This document shows, piece by piece, positions 7,624-15,799 of a stretch of 54,519 nt of DNA (its first letter is position 1; the number at the start of each line of letters is the position of its first letter). Origin of the DNA: an uncultured Kineothrix sp. (GTDB lineage Bacteria; Bacillota; Clostridia; Lachnospirales; Lachnospiraceae). The stretch is taken from positions 1 through 54,519 of the forward strand of contig CAJUSR010000026.1 of NCBI GenBank assembly GCA_910588855.1, in the 5' to 3' direction. Below the pieces are notes generated by a model. It saw nothing but the letters and a program-made list of their open reading frames with translations, searched no databases and was not told the DNA's origin. A program made the position numbers and the translations under genes.

Positions 7624-8145
7624 TTACAAAAACCCTTTTTTATTACAAGAGCCAACGCCTCCCGCTTCCCTGCGAAAGGGTATTTCAAACAAACGTTTTA
7701 TTACAACTTGTATTTCATCTGTCGTTCGGTCAATGGGCTCTGTCAGTATGGTGTCCATACCTACCCGGTTAGCCCCCCAAATATCTGAGAAAATCTGATC
7801 CCCAATAAACAATGTATTTGTCCGGACAGTTCCCATTCTTTTCATTGCTGTCTCATAACCCCTTTTTCCGGGTTTGCCTGCACTATAGATATACCCCGTT
7901 TTCACCTTTTGCGCAAAAGCCTTTACCCGAGGCTCCCTATTGTTGGACACCAGCATCGTTTTCATGCCAAGTGCATGGATTTCTTCAAAAAGCCGGATTG
8001 CCTTTTCGTCTGCCGGCCAGTCCTGAGGCACCAACGTATTGTCAATATCAAATATGACCCCGCCGTAACTTTTTGACAGCTTTTCCCAATCCAATCCATA
8101 GACAGATGGGATGACTTTTTTTGGATATAACTGTTTCCAAAACAT
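7624..8145 (-). CDS. yqeG: YqeG family HAD-IIIA phosphatase
   Basis: The 173-residue product is a HAD superfamily hydrolase. Motif I is FDIDNTLV (D33 and D35), motif II is the SNN of LVSNNREP, and motif IV is GDQIFSDIWGANRVG. YqeG members are intracellular phosphatases related to phosphatidylglycerophosphate phosphatases of plants and cyanobacteria; the substrate in Firmicutes is not firmly known. It is downstream of ispD and separated by 21 bp, so the two are probably co-transcribed, with a terminator at 7480-7507. The length is normal for the family. Confidence 0.9.
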   Translation of the reverse strand: MFWKQLYPKKVIPSVYGLDWEKLSKSYGGVIFDIDNTLVPQDWPADEKAIRLFEEIHALGMKTMLVSNNREPRVKAFAQKVKTGYIYSAGKPGKRGYETAMKRMGTVRTNTLFIGDQIFSDIWGANRVGMDTILTEPIDRTTDEIQVVIKRLFEIPFRREAGGVGSCNKKGFL

Positions 8146-8166
8146 TTTTATTCTCCCGGTTTCCTC

Positions 8167-8868
8167 TCAAAGTGCAAAAGCCTTAGCAATCTGCAAATCT
8201 TCCGGTGTTGTTATTTTAATATTTTCATAACTTCCTTCCACCAGCTTTACTTTCCAATTCGTAAAAGTTTCCACCGCCATCGCATCATCGGTAATCTTGA
8301 CGGACTTCTGTAAAAGCTCCTCTTCTTTTTCCATCAGGGAAGTATATGCCTGCAATATGACGTCAAAGGCAAACACTTGCGGTGTTTGTACCATCCAAAC
8401 CTTGTCGCGGCTTGGAGTGGATACTGCAAAACAATTCCCATCCGCTATTTTAATCGTGTCTTTCACCGGCATCCCCACAACGCAGGCACCATATTGGCAA
8501 ACACTTGCATAAGCCCGCTCCAATATTTCCTCTGTCACAAAAGGGCGGGCTCCGTCATGGATAAAAATATAATCGGCTTTTGCCGCTTTCAGCCCTTCGT
8601 AGACGGAATGGTATCTTTCTTTTCCGCCTGCAACGATGTGTGTCACTTTATCAAACTTATATTTCTCTACAATATTCTGTCTACAGTATTCTATCTCTTC
8701 TGCAGCGGTCACCAATATCACCTGATTGATAAAACTCTCCTGGAAAACTTTTAACGCATAATATATGATTGGCTTATCTTCCAGCATAAGATATTGCTTG
8801 GGAACTTCGCTCCGCATTCTTTTCCCCCGCCCTGCCGCCAGGACAATTGCCGCACAATCTTTCTTCAT
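8167..8868 (-). CDS. ispD: 2-C-methyl-D-erythritol 4-phosphate cytidylyltransferase
   Basis: IspD couples CTP to methylerythritol phosphate in the MEP isoprenoid pathway. The nucleotide-binding motif AIVLAAGRGKRM lies at the N-terminus, followed by PKQYL, HDGARPF and the typical VWMVQTPQVF segment. The longest frame begins at a GTG at 8895, but the ATG at 8868 (MKKDCAAIVLAAG) puts the motif at the usual distance from the start and is preceded by AGAAGG at 7 bp. It lies between tsaD and yqeG on the same strand. The length (about 233 residues) is normal. Confidence 0.95.
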   Translation of the reverse strand: MKKDCAAIVLAAGRGKRMRSEVPKQYLMLEDKPIIYYALKVFQESFINQVILVTAAEEIEYCRQNIVEKYKFDKVTHIVAGGKERYHSVYEGLKAAKADYIFIHDGARPFVTEEILERAYASVCQYGACVVGMPVKDTIKIADGNCFAVSTPSRDKVWMVQTPQVFAFDVILQAYTSLMEKEEELLQKSVKITDDAMAVETFTNWKVKLVEGSYENIKITTPEDLQIAKAFAL

Positions 8869-8922
8869 CTCCGGCCCTTCTTTCTTATATTGCACCGGAT
8901 TTATGGATTCCGGTTTTTATGT

Positions 8923-9960
8923 TTATCCCATCCGTTCCCCCAATTTCAAATTAGGGACTGCATTCAAATCAAAACCGTGGCGCACTCCTTTTTTATATTC
9001 ATAATACCCTGCTGCCCCAATCATCGCCGCATTATCGGTACAAAGTGCCAAAGACGGATGGTAAAAACGAATACCGCGTTCCCTACATTCCTTTTCCAAT
9101 GCTTCCCGGAGGGATGAATTAGAAGCCACGCCTCCGGCAATGGCAAATTTATCCAATCCCGACTCTTTCACTCCACGAATGGAATGCTCCACCAGCACAT
9201 CTATAACTGCTTTTTGAAAAGATGCCGCTACATCAGCCGTATTTATTTTTTCCCCTTTCATCTCGCAGGAGTTCAGATAATTCAAAACGGCAGATTTTAA
9301 ACCGCTAAAACTGAAATCATATTCTGCCCCCACGACTTTTGCCCTTGGGAAATGAACTGCCTCCGGGTTCCCTTCTTTCGACACTTTGTCAATTTTCGGC
9401 CCTCCCGGATAACCCAGCCCGATGGCACGTGCCACTTTATCAAAGGCTTCCCCTGCCGCATCATCCCGTGTCCGTCCAATGATTTCATACTCCCCATAAG
9501 CCTTTACTACCACCAGATGGGAATGCCCGCCGGATACCACAAGGCATACAAAAGGCGGCTCCAATTCCTTATTTTCAATATAATTTGCACAAATGTGCCC
9601 CTCGATATGATGTACGCCAACCAAGGGAATCCCCGATGCGAAGCTGATAGCTTTGGCGGCGGAAACCCCGACCAAAAGCGCACCCACAAGCCCTGGCCCG
9701 TAAGTAACCGCGATGGCCGTCATATCTTCTAATTTTTTATCCGCTTCTATAAGGGCCTGTTCAATTACCTGGTTAATCTTCTCAATATGTTTTCTGGATG
9801 CAATCTCCGGCACCACTCCGCCGTACACCGTGTGGAGCGCAATCTGTGAGTAGATTATATTCGACAGCACTTCCCTTCCGTTTTTTACTACGGCAGCCGC
9901 TGTTTCATCGCAGGAACTCTCAATTGCCAATATAAACACGTCCTCTTTATTGTCCAACAT
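8923..9960 (-). CDS. tsaD: tRNA N6-adenosine threonylcarbamoyltransferase TsaD
   Basis: TsaD transfers the threonylcarbamoyl group to A37 of ANN-decoding tRNAs, working with TsaB and TsaE. The 345 residues start with the ASKHA-fold motif AIESSCDETAAA, and the metal-binding histidines H118 and H122 are in HHIEGH. The stretch VVSGGHSHLV and the nucleotide-binding DDAAGEAFDKVAR follow. The ATG has an AAAGGATG site. The partner genes tsaB and tsaE are about 2.5 kb upstream on the same strand, separated by a membrane protein, RNase Z and a small zinc-type protein, an interrupted version of the usual cluster. Confidence 0.96.
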   Translation of the reverse strand: MLDNKEDVFILAIESSCDETAAAVVKNGREVLSNIIYSQIALHTVYGGVVPEIASRKHIEKINQVIEQALIEADKKLEDMTAIAVTYGPGLVGALLVGVSAAKAISFASGIPLVGVHHIEGHICANYIENKELEPPFVCLVVSGGHSHLVVVKAYGEYEIIGRTRDDAAGEAFDKVARAIGLGYPGGPKIDKVSKEGNPEAVHFPRAKVVGAEYDFSFSGLKSAVLNYLNSCEMKGEKINTADVAASFQKAVIDVLVEHSIRGVKESGLDKFAIAGGVASNSSLREALEKECRERGIRFYHPSLALCTDNAAMIGAAGYYEYKKGVRHGFDLNAVPNLKLGERMG

Positions 9961-9990
9961 ATTTCATCCTTTTTCCGTTAATCTATAACG

Positions 9991-10584
9991 TTAATCTATC
10001 AATTTCCAACCGTAAATTTTCCAACGGCCATTTTCATCTTTCCTTAAGAGGAACTGCTCTATGGTATTGAACATTTTGGTTTCCTGTCTAAGGTTTAAAT
10101 TGCAGTACATCTTTGCCCATTCCCGCCCATCTTTGGAAAAATACTCCACATCGGTACTGCTGGGCAGCCCATAGCTGGATACAGTCATCCCGTTTCCTGC
10201 CATAGAAAGGATATCCACTTTTACGCTCTCCAGATAACTCTCTTCGTCCTGGTTCGCAATCAAATCCGCATCATAGAGCCCTCTTATTTTTGTGGCAAGC
10301 GCTTCTACCTCCTCTTCCGTATGGGTCTCGTTATAGAAGCACTGGATGATTTCACAATAATATTTTATCACTTCTTTGGGCGTAGCCGGATAATTCGCAT
10401 CCAGGTTCCTCATCAATACTTGCTGCGACTTGGTGATTGTCACCTCGTCTTCCGCCCCTTTTTTGTCCATATGGGAAATATAATAATAAAACCCAATCAT
10501 TAGCGCCGCAAGGACGATGACTACTATGATAACCCTGACAAAGCCAAGCCCTTCATTCCTTTTTTTCTTTTTGCTTTTCTTCAT
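9991..10584 (-). CDS. Membrane-anchored protein of unknown function
   Basis: I do not recognise a named family with certainty; it resembles Lachnospiraceae proteins labelled DUF6715. The 197 residues begin with a very basic tail (KKSKKKKR), then one transmembrane helix (about 17-36, VIIVVIVLAALMIGFYYY), and an extracytoplasmic domain of about 155 residues rich in charged residues and ending in WKIYGWKLID. That architecture, type II membrane topology with an NTF2-like-looking ending, suggests an exported sensor or envelope protein. It begins 3 bp after the rnz stop, so the two are translationally close. Confidence 0.75.
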   Translation of the reverse strand: MKKSKKKKRNEGLGFVRVIIVVIVLAALMIGFYYYISHMDKKGAEDEVTITKSQQVLMRNLDANYPATPKEVIKYYCEIIQCFYNETHTEEEVEALATKIRGLYDADLIANQDEESYLESVKVDILSMAGNGMTVSSYGLPSSTDVEYFSKDGREWAKMYCNLNLRQETKMFNTIEQFLLRKDENGRWKIYGWKLID

Positions 10585-10587
10585 ACG

Positions 10588-11499
10588 CTAATCCTCTTCA
10601 AACATAAGGTCCACACTTTTACCGTCTTTGCCAGCCTCCGCCCGGGGGAATATCTTTTTTACATCTCTCATAAAATCTTCCGCGCGGACAAGGGACGGGC
10701 TGTAATGGGTCAACCATAGCTTTGCCACCTCTGCCCTTTTGGCAAGCTCTGCCGCCTCATAAAACGTCATGTGTTTATTTTCCTTTGCCTTTTCTTTCTT
10801 TTCCGGTTCCCCGTACATCCCTTCGCAGATAAAGAGATCGGCTCCGGCTGCATTCCTGACAATCCCTTCCGTTGGCCTTGTATCGGTACAATAGGTAACT
10901 TTTAACCCTTTCCTGGCTTCCCCAAGCACCATATCCGGAGTATAGGTTTTCCCGTCCAGCTCCACGGTTTCCCCTTTCTGCAGGCGGTTCCAATATCTGC
11001 GGTCAATACCAAGCCCCATCGCTTTATCTACCTGGAATTTCCCGGTACGGTCTACCACTATGTTATATCCATAGCATATCACATTATGGTTCACACGGAA
11101 AGCTTCTATTCTAAAATCGCCAAGTTCAAAACGTTGTTCCGTTTCCGTAATTTCAATGCATTGAATTTCAAAAGGGAGTTCCGGCGCAATGACCCGCAAT
11201 GCGGAAACCACCCTTGTCAGCCCTTTTGGCCCCACTAAAAGAAGCGGCTCTGTCCGCTCTGCATTCCCCATCGTGAGGAGCATTCCCGGAAGTCCGCTGA
11301 TATGATCCGCATGATAATGGGTAAAGCAGATGATGTCAATCGGCTTCGGGCTCCAGCCCTTTTCCTTCATTGCTATCTGCGTACCTTCCCCACAATCAAT
11401 CAATATACTTTTCCCATTAACCCTTGCCATTAAAGAGGTCAGCCAGCGGTATGGCAGCGGCATCATCCCTCCTGTTCCAAGCAAACAAATATCTAACAT
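10588..11499 (-). CDS. rnz: Ribonuclease Z
   Basis: RNase Z removes 3' trailers from tRNA precursors, which matters here because the tRNAs in this window lack encoded CCA. The metallo-beta-lactamase motif is HYHADH (H61, H63, D65, H66), followed by a GLLVGPKG-type loop and the C-terminal histidine in LTHYSPS. At 303 residues it is the short (ELAC1-like) form. An AGGAG site precedes the ATG. It is the gene upstream of the membrane protein at 9991. Confidence 0.95.
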   Translation of the reverse strand: MLDICLLGTGGMMPLPYRWLTSLMARVNGKSILIDCGEGTQIAMKEKGWSPKPIDIICFTHYHADHISGLPGMLLTMGNAERTEPLLLVGPKGLTRVVSALRVIAPELPFEIQCIEITETEQRFELGDFRIEAFRVNHNVICYGYNIVVDRTGKFQVDKAMGLGIDRRYWNRLQKGETVELDGKTYTPDMVLGEARKGLKVTYCTDTRPTEGIVRNAAGADLFICEGMYGEPEKKEKAKENKHMTFYEAAELAKRAEVAKLWLTHYSPSLVRAEDFMRDVKKIFPRAEAGKDGKSVDLMFEED

Positions 11500-11532
11500 A
11501 TATCTCCTATCCTGACCGCCCGGCCAGAATAG

Positions 11533-11781
11533 CTACAGCAGCTCCGTTGCTTCCCGCCGCTGCTCCGGTATCCTGAATCCGGCAATCAATTTGTCATAAC
11601 ACTCTTCACACAAATCAAAACTGTGAATCTGTCCGTCTTTTTTGCTAAAATATCCGAAAACTGCATCCGCTTCAAAACAGCCTTCTTTTAAAATTCCATT
11701 TTCTACCAATAAATGTTTTCCGCATCCGTTGCAGACAACGGAAACCAATTCATTCTTATTTTCATCCAGATATTTACGCAT
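11533..11781 (-). CDS. Small double-CxxC (probable zinc-binding) protein of unknown function
   Basis: The frame is open to 11892, but the ATG at 11781 (MRKYLDEN) is preceded by GGGAGG at 8 bp and gives an 82-residue protein whose extent fits the conserved part. It has two cysteine pairs, CNGCGK near the N-terminus and CEECYD near the C-terminus, probably one zinc site. A GCFEADAVFGYFS segment lies between them. I have seen similar small proteins in Lachnospiraceae but know no function. A possible TATAAT -10 box lies at 11828-11833 on the minus strand. Confidence 0.75.
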   Translation of the reverse strand: MRKYLDENKNELVSVVCNGCGKHLLVENGILKEGCFEADAVFGYFSKKDGQIHSFDLCEECYDKLIAGFRIPEQRREATELL

Positions 11782-11879
11782 AGTCTCATCCTCCCAAGAT
11801 GTACTAAAGTCCATCGCTATATCTGTTATTATACATGAGCTTCGGCAGTAAAAACAGTGGTAATTCCTCCATTCCTTTC

Positions 11880-12446
11880 CTACCTTTTCCACATAATAAG
11901 GGCGTCTTCCCGATCATCCCCGTTCCGGCCCAAAGCCGCTTTATAGAAACCTTTGCGTACCCCCTCCCCTATAAAACCAAACTTCTCATATAGGCGGATA
12001 GCCGGTTGATTACCGGTTCGTACTTCCAGTGTGAAAGCTTCTGCCCCCAGCTTTCTGCCTTCCTCAAGCACATAACCAAGCATGGCTGCGGCTATTCCCT
12101 TTTTCCGGTAATGCCTGTCTACTGACACATTGGTGATTTCCCCTTCCCCGGCAATTAATCGAAGCCCGCAGATACCAATTATGTGTGCGTTTCTTCCGGA
12201 CGTACCTTTTTCCTCATTCCGCTGCAGACTATCTTCTCCTTCCGGCTGTTCCTCCCTTTCCAGCGGCTTTTCCAGCTTTTCCTTCCCTGCCGTTGTTTCA
12301 TCTATCTCCGCCACATAGTAATAGGCATAATCCAGACAGAGCGTATCCAAAAATGCGTTTTCCGTCCAGGGCTCGGAAAAATTTTCCGCCTCCAGCGCAG
12401 CCGCCCGCTTTGCATCCCCTTCCGTCATCCGTCTTATCCTTACCAT
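11880..12446 (-). CDS. rimI: Ribosomal protein S18-alanine N-acetyltransferase (RimI-like GNAT)
   Basis: The product is a GNAT-fold acetyltransferase placed, as usual, directly after tsaB. The acetyl-CoA loop is RKKGIAAAML, and the C-terminal NQPAIRLYEKFGFIGEGVRKGFY is typical of RimI. It is longer than usual (188 residues) because an acidic, low-complexity stretch of about 40 residues (about 48-88, many E, K and G) interrupts the domain between early strands. It overlaps tsaB by 7 bp. RimI acetylates the N-terminus of S18; the insertion may be a surface loop and should not abolish the fold. Confidence 0.9.
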   Translation of the reverse strand: MVRIRRMTEGDAKRAAALEAENFSEPWTENAFLDTLCLDYAYYYVAEIDETTAGKEKLEKPLEREEQPEGEDSLQRNEEKGTSGRNAHIIGICGLRLIAGEGEITNVSVDRHYRKKGIAAAMLGYVLEEGRKLGAEAFTLEVRTGNQPAIRLYEKFGFIGEGVRKGFYKAALGRNGDDREDALIMWKR

Positions 12447-13243
12447 CGGTTCCCCGCTTCCTTTTCTTTGCGCTCCCTTTCCGCCTGTGACATGCGCAGA
12501 TAAATGGGCGCATGTTCCCCCGCAGATACCACTTTCCCTTCTCTATAATAAATCCCAGCCAGGGCGGCGATTGCTGCTGCCCGCTGCCTGTTCATATGCG
12601 CCGGCGCAAAACTGTAGGCGGTTTCCATCAATTCCGGCAGCCTATCCTTGAAAACAGGAACCCCGTCTCCTAAAAATATGACCTCACGCCCCAAATCATT
12701 CAGGATTCCGGCAATTTCTTCTATAGCGAAAGCGGCCTGTTCCTGTACCGTCCTCATTGCGTATCCATCCGGCCACAGCCCCTCTTTTTTCCCCTCTTCC
12801 CTGGCATCTTCTGGGCTTTCTATATCTGACCGCATCCCCTTTTTTTCCTCTTCTTTTACAAACTCATAAATCCCGGTATATACCTGACCCCGTCTGGCGT
12901 CCATTATCGGACATATGCAGCCCCCAACCCCATATAAATTATAGGCAAGCCCTTCCAACGTAGGCACTTCTATCAATGGGATATTCAATGCCAGCCCAAG
13001 CCCTTTTGCCGTGGCTGCACCAATCCTCAGCCCGGTAAAAGAACCCGGCCCTGCTGCCACTGCCACCGCATCCAAAGAAGCTAAGTCCAAATCAATCATT
13101 TTCTTAATCTCGTCCATCATCGGCACTAATGTCTGCGAATGGGTTTTCTTGTACTGAATCGTAAACTCTGCCACCAACACATCATCGTCCATTACTGCCA
13201 CAGACGCCACCAGACCGGAACTGTCCAATGCCAAAATCTTCAT
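12440..13243 (-). CDS. tsaB: tRNA threonylcarbamoyladenosine biosynthesis protein TsaB
   Basis: TsaB is the inactive paralogue of TsaD that scaffolds the threonylcarbamoyl transfer complex. The ASKHA-like start MKILALDSS, the HSQTLVPMM segment and AAGPGSFTGLRIG are characteristic. A low-complexity charged segment near residues 130-155 (EEEKKGMRS...) is longer than in model species. It lies between tsaE and rimI, the classical order, with an AAGGGAT site before its ATG. Confidence 0.94.
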   Translation of the reverse strand: MKILALDSSGLVASVAVMDDDVLVAEFTIQYKKTHSQTLVPMMDEIKKMIDLDLASLDAVAVAAGPGSFTGLRIGAATAKGLGLALNIPLIEVPTLEGLAYNLYGVGGCICPIMDARRGQVYTGIYEFVKEEEKKGMRSDIESPEDAREEGKKEGLWPDGYAMRTVQEQAAFAIEEIAGILNDLGREVIFLGDGVPVFKDRLPELMETAYSFAPAHMNRQRAAAIAALAGIYYREGKVVSAGEHAPIYLRMSQAERERKEKEAGNRW

Positions 13244-13327
13244 ATTTTATCCCTTTTTCCCTTTTATGCTGTCAGACATTACTTCTTTTCAAACTGTTTT
13301 CCTGCATTTACCGCGCCACTATATTCA

Positions 13328-13765
13328 TTAAACAGAAGGCTTCTTTTCTTCCACTGTTATCCTTCTATAATCCAATCCTTTGGTCAAATCTTTGCTAATC
13401 CTGATTTCCATATGATGCTCCGGCAAGATTTCTTCAATCAAATCCGCCCACTCAATAAAACAGACGCCCTTGCCATAAAAGCAATCCTCATAACCGATTT
13501 CATCCATTTCTTCCACACATCCGATACGGTACACATCAAAATGATAAAAAGGCAGGCGCCCTTCCTCATAAATCTGCAATATGGTAAATGTGGGGCTGTT
13601 CACTGTCTCCTTTATCCCAAGCCCCTTCGCAACTCCCTGAGTAAAGACGGTCTTTCCAACCCCCAAGTCTCCCAGCAATGTATACACATCGCCGGGGGAA
13701 GCTTTTTCCCCAATCTTCATGCCAAAGGCAAAGGTCTCCTCCGCACTGTAAGAATCCACTGTCAT
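13328..13765 (-). CDS. tsaE: tRNA threonylcarbamoyladenosine biosynthesis ATPase TsaE
   Basis: TsaE is the small P-loop ATPase that resets the TsaBD complex. The Walker A motif is GDLGVGKT (32-39), and the sequence VNSPTFTILQIYEEGRLPFYHFDVYR that follows is diagnostic. The 145 residues match the family length. A strong AGGAG site precedes the ATG. The 84-bp gap to tsaB is AT-rich without clear features. Confidence 0.95.
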   Translation of the reverse strand: MTVDSYSAEETFAFGMKIGEKASPGDVYTLLGDLGVGKTVFTQGVAKGLGIKETVNSPTFTILQIYEEGRLPFYHFDVYRIGCVEEMDEIGYEDCFYGKGVCFIEWADLIEEILPEHHMEIRISKDLTKGLDYRRITVEEKKPSV

Positions 13766-13779
13766 CTCTGCCCTCTCCT

Positions 13780-14259
13780 CTATCCTTTGATTTTGACTTT
13801 CGCCGGCGGCATATGGGTGGAAATGATTTCAATCACCCTTGGCACCATTTCCCCCAAGTCCTGCTTTGGGAAAATCGAAGCATTCACACGGGAAGTATAT
13901 ACTATCAGGCTCCTTTGGGTGGAAACGGCTCTATACATATCTTCCCATTTCTGCATCTGCACTTGTTCGCCTTGGGATACCTCTATGCCCTCATCCGTTA
14001 ATTTATAATGCAGCGGTTCCTTAAATGCCGGCGTATTCGCCATCTGCTGCCTTGATTTTAGAAAAAGCGTCCAGGGCAGATATGCCAGAATCACCAATCC
14101 TGCAATCAGGAAAATTGTCCCGCCCCCTGAAAAAAAATAAACGACCATCAATGCGCCCACAATGGTTCCGATAAGGCCGGACGCACTATAATAGGTATGT
14201 CTCAGCATATAATCATACAATATATTTCCGGTTATTTTAACATCAAATTCCAGTTCCAT
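13780..14259 (-). CDS. YcxB-like membrane protein
   Basis: The longest frame starts at 14316, but ATG 14259 (MELEFDVKITG) has an AAGGAGC site 9 bp upstream and gives 159 residues. Two adjacent transmembrane segments (about 22-65 of the shorter form) are followed by a soluble C-terminal domain with SQGEQVQMQKWEDMYRA, which resembles the YcxB-like domain. Such proteins have no established function. It precedes tsaE by 14 bp and probably starts this transcription unit. Confidence 0.75.
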   Translation of the reverse strand: MELEFDVKITGNILYDYMLRHTYYSASGLIGTIVGALMVVYFFSGGGTIFLIAGLVILAYLPWTLFLKSRQQMANTPAFKEPLHYKLTDEGIEVSQGEQVQMQKWEDMYRAVSTQRSLIVYTSRVNASIFPKQDLGEMVPRVIEIISTHMPPAKVKIKG

Positions 14260-14470
14260 CGTTATCCGCTCCTTATCCCGGCCTTCTGTATTCCTCGCCT
14301 TTGCACATTTTTCCATTGCTTTTATTATACTGAAATTCCTAGAAAGTGCAAGAGGGGGATAGGGCTAAGGGATAAAATATCCGGCCGTGCGCGTTATCAC
14401 ACATCCCTGCGCCGGGGCGTGGCTGAGGTGACAGCCCCTTTTCTTTTGTATGTAACGCTATCCTATGATG

Positions 14471-14536
14471 CAAAAAAACAAGAATATTCCTGCCGGTTTT
14501 TATATACCTCATAAACCAGCCGAAATATTCTTGTTT
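14471..14536 (-). terminator. Terminator of the ABC export operon
   Basis: Minus strand: AACAAGAATATT and AATATTCTTGTT form a long stem with further inner pairing (GGTTT/AAACC type) and are followed by TTTTTTTG. It is 30 bp beyond the permease stop. It could also work for convergent transcripts. The rest of the 14260-14565 gap contains a weaker hairpin (GGCTG/CAGCC near 14420-14442) and nothing else clear. Confidence 0.8.
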
Positions 14537-14565
14537 ATTTGATTCCCTATTTCCTTTATCTGCTT

Positions 14566-15786
14566 TTATTCATGCCGCAGCGCCTCTATCGGGCTAAGTT
14601 TTGCGGCTTTCCTTGCCGGGTAAATTCCAAAGAAAAGCCCAACCGCCGAAGAAAATACCGTCGCTCCGATAATGGTAGACACTTGGGTTTTGGCCGGCAC
14701 ACCTGCCACGGAACCAATGGCATTGCCCCCCAGTATGCCGAGCCCAATACCGATTAAACCGCCCAGCAGCGTAATAATCGCCGCTTCTGCCAAAAACTGC
14801 AGCAGAATGGAACCTGTCCTTGCGCCTAACGATTTACGGATACCGATTTCCCTCGTACGTTCCGTTACGGATACAAGCATGATATTCATAACGCCAATAC
14901 CGCCTACCAACAACGATATGGCTGCCACAAAAGAGATAAATGTGGTAATAACGCCTAAAATACTGTCATACTGGGCCGACATGTCCGACATGCTTTGTAC
15001 CTGAATCTGCCCTTCGCCCCGTACATTATATTTGTTTTCCAGCAGGGCTATCGTTTTTTGAGCCACTTCCGTACAGTATTCCGTTGCATCCGCAAATACC
15101 AGGATATCATTAAATTCGCCCAAATAATAATAGTAGTCATTCCCTAATACGGTATACGGCATTTCCAAATCAATGCGCGAACTCATTGTCATATTTACCA
15201 TCATTCCTGCGCTGTCTTCGCGGATTCCCACAATTGTCACTTCATTGGAAATCCCATATAACGACAGTTCAAAGCTCATGCCGATTACATCCGTCGTTCC
15301 GAACATATTGATGGCGCTGCTTTCCGAAATCACGCATACCCGATTGCCGCTTTCTACATCTTCTTTCGTAAAATATTTCCCTTTAATGACCGGCCCCCCA
15401 TTAGCGGAGTAATACTGAAGCCCTTCCGTACCGCACATAGCCCTTGCTTCAAAATTCCCCTTTGCCCCGTTGGCCTGTCCCCAGCCGCCAAGTATAGGCG
15501 TAACACCTTTCACATGCTCTACCCGGCTTTTAATCAAATCAAAATCCTCTTCATTAAAACGCATAGTTACATCGTCCAACGTGGTATCCAAATAAAGCTC
15601 TATCAAACCGCTGCCCATGCTTTCCAGCTCTTCGTTAATCTGGCCCCTTACGCCGTTACCGATGGCCATTACCATAATAACCGATGCAATACCGATAATA
15701 ATGCCGAGCATGGTAAGGATAGAACGACCTTTATTGCTTTTTATATTCATCAGGGCAATTTTTATATATTCCCATATCTGTGCCAT
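14566..15786 (-). CDS. MacB-type ABC transporter permease
   Basis: This 406-residue membrane protein has the four-helix FtsX/MacB plan: an N-terminal helix (GRSILTMLGIIIGIASVIMVMAIG), a large extracytoplasmic MacB-PCD domain (about 45-260) and three C-terminal helices. The signature TERTREIGIRKSLGA is present. The longest frame begins upstream at 15840 inside the adaptor gene; ATG 15786 with GGGGGG upstream is preferred. MacB-like permeases act as mechanotransmission machines exporting peptides, lipoproteins or antimicrobials. It is third in the operon ATPase, adaptor, permease. Confidence 0.92.
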   Translation of the reverse strand: MAQIWEYIKIALMNIKSNKGRSILTMLGIIIGIASVIMVMAIGNGVRGQINEELESMGSGLIELYLDTTLDDVTMRFNEEDFDLIKSRVEHVKGVTPILGGWGQANGAKGNFEARAMCGTEGLQYYSANGGPVIKGKYFTKEDVESGNRVCVISESSAINMFGTTDVIGMSFELSLYGISNEVTIVGIREDSAGMMVNMTMSSRIDLEMPYTVLGNDYYYYLGEFNDILVFADATEYCTEVAQKTIALLENKYNVRGEGQIQVQSMSDMSAQYDSILGVITTFISFVAAISLLVGGIGVMNIMLVSVTERTREIGIRKSLGARTGSILLQFLAEAAIITLLGGLIGIGLGILGGNAIGSVAGVPAKTQVSTIIGATVFSSAVGLFFGIYPARKAAKLSPIEALRHE

Positions 15787-15799
15787 TTTAAGCCCCCCA

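Noticed and set aside
11782..11892. N-terminal extension of the small double-CxxC protein
   Set aside because: The extension overlaps rimI, and a good GGGAGG site with ATG lies at 11781; the upstream part covers a possible promoter.
13139..14008. 289-residue plus-strand frame
   Set aside because: It lies antisense to tsaE, tsaB and the YcxB-like gene, has no ribosome-binding site and no family resemblance; a shadow frame.
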